The notes under the pieces were generated by a model. It had not been told where the DNA came from. It ran no database searches and saw only the letters and a program-made list of their open reading frames with translations. 64,000 nt of DNA from Marivita sp. (GTDB taxonomy: Bacteria; Pseudomonadota; Alphaproteobacteria; Rhodobacterales; Rhodobacteraceae), in assembly GCF_022763305.1 (NCBI RefSeq), contig NZ_JALEGT010000055.1, positions 141,028 to 205,027 on the forward strand, in the 5' to 3' direction. A program made the translations under genes and the position numbers. The number at the start of each line of letters is the position of its first letter. Positions within the stretch are counted from its first letter, which is position 1. Below are positions 63,990 through 64,000 of this stretch, piece by piece.

Positions 63990-64000
63990 GGAGAGACAGG

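Overview
This is a 64 kb stretch of GC-rich chromosome from an alphaproteobacterium, most probably a marine Rhodobacteraceae (Roseobacter-group) species. Evidence: dense packing with many ATGA/GTGA stop-start overlaps; an iscR-led suf operon with an Irr-type box; an IscR lacking the usual cysteine triad; a zur/znu locus; Hint-tailed RTX and DUF4214-type secreted proteins; a DUF6525-type protein; and a DEIQ-type Suv3-like helicase next to an S4 protein, FdxA and CarD. Nearly everything looks chromosomal and housekeeping or physiological. I see no insertion sequence, prophage, integrase, CRISPR array, rRNA or tRNA. No gene-free stretch exceeds 300 bases; the longest (about 275 bases each, at 26597-26874 and 39809-40083) hold repeats and terminators.

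Layout. 1-2754 (minus): LPS export genes lptF-lptG-lptD, with lptD cut by the window edge, divergent from pepA-holC (2886-4824). 4991-6382: lpd, with a palindrome on each side. 6512-8815 (minus): SDR, HD hydrolase, small helical protein and alpha/beta hydrolase. 8991-17087: iron-sulfur assembly operon iscR, NifS-like desulfurase, sufB, 59-aa membrane protein, ybjQ, sufC, sufD, two Yip1-like membrane proteins and sufS. It is followed by a GlcG/HbpS-like protein and a class I glutaminase-type hydrolase. 18352-21142 (minus): tryptophan-kynurenine operon (SDR, TDO, kynureninase). 21270-26596: MBL-fold protein with a degenerate metal motif, choline-sulfatase, secreted nuclease, DUF465, exported glutathione peroxidase, methyltransferase and DksA-type zinc finger.

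26875-33095 (minus): oligoendopeptidase F, a PDC-hydrolase-like amidohydrolase and a DNA-repair operon (exonuclease, alpha/beta hydrolase, ATP-dependent ligase). 33194-42529: HpcH-type aldolase, lipase/SCP2 pair, TPR protein, Suv3-like helicase, S4 protein, FdxA, CarD and a CPA2 antiporter. 42665-49166: a large bitopic protein that looks like a PilM/GspL domain joined to a PilP/GspC domain, a SIMPL protein, a putative glycosyltransferase and a serralysin-type protease. 49250-55492: sulfide-oxidation module (Crp-family regulator, persulfide dioxygenase, phosphatase-SQR fusion, SulP transporter, SLAC1/TDT exporter). 55695-60233: a 1512-aa RTX protein ending in a Hint domain. 60431-63954: DUF6525-type protein and the zinc uptake locus znuA / zur-znuC-znuB.

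How genes work together. The suf operon builds Fe-S clusters and appears to be iron-regulated. Sulfide is probably oxidised to persulfide by the SQR fusion and to sulfite by the dioxygenase, with the two permeases moving sulfite or sulfate. ZnuABC imports zinc under Zur. The most distinctive non-genic features are a dispersed hairpin repeat ending GGATATTTT-n-GCAAGAAGAA (four copies), several perfect palindromes centred on GTCGAC or CGTACG, and a second Irr-like box inside the desulfurase gene. All assignments rest on reading the sequence; no database search was possible.
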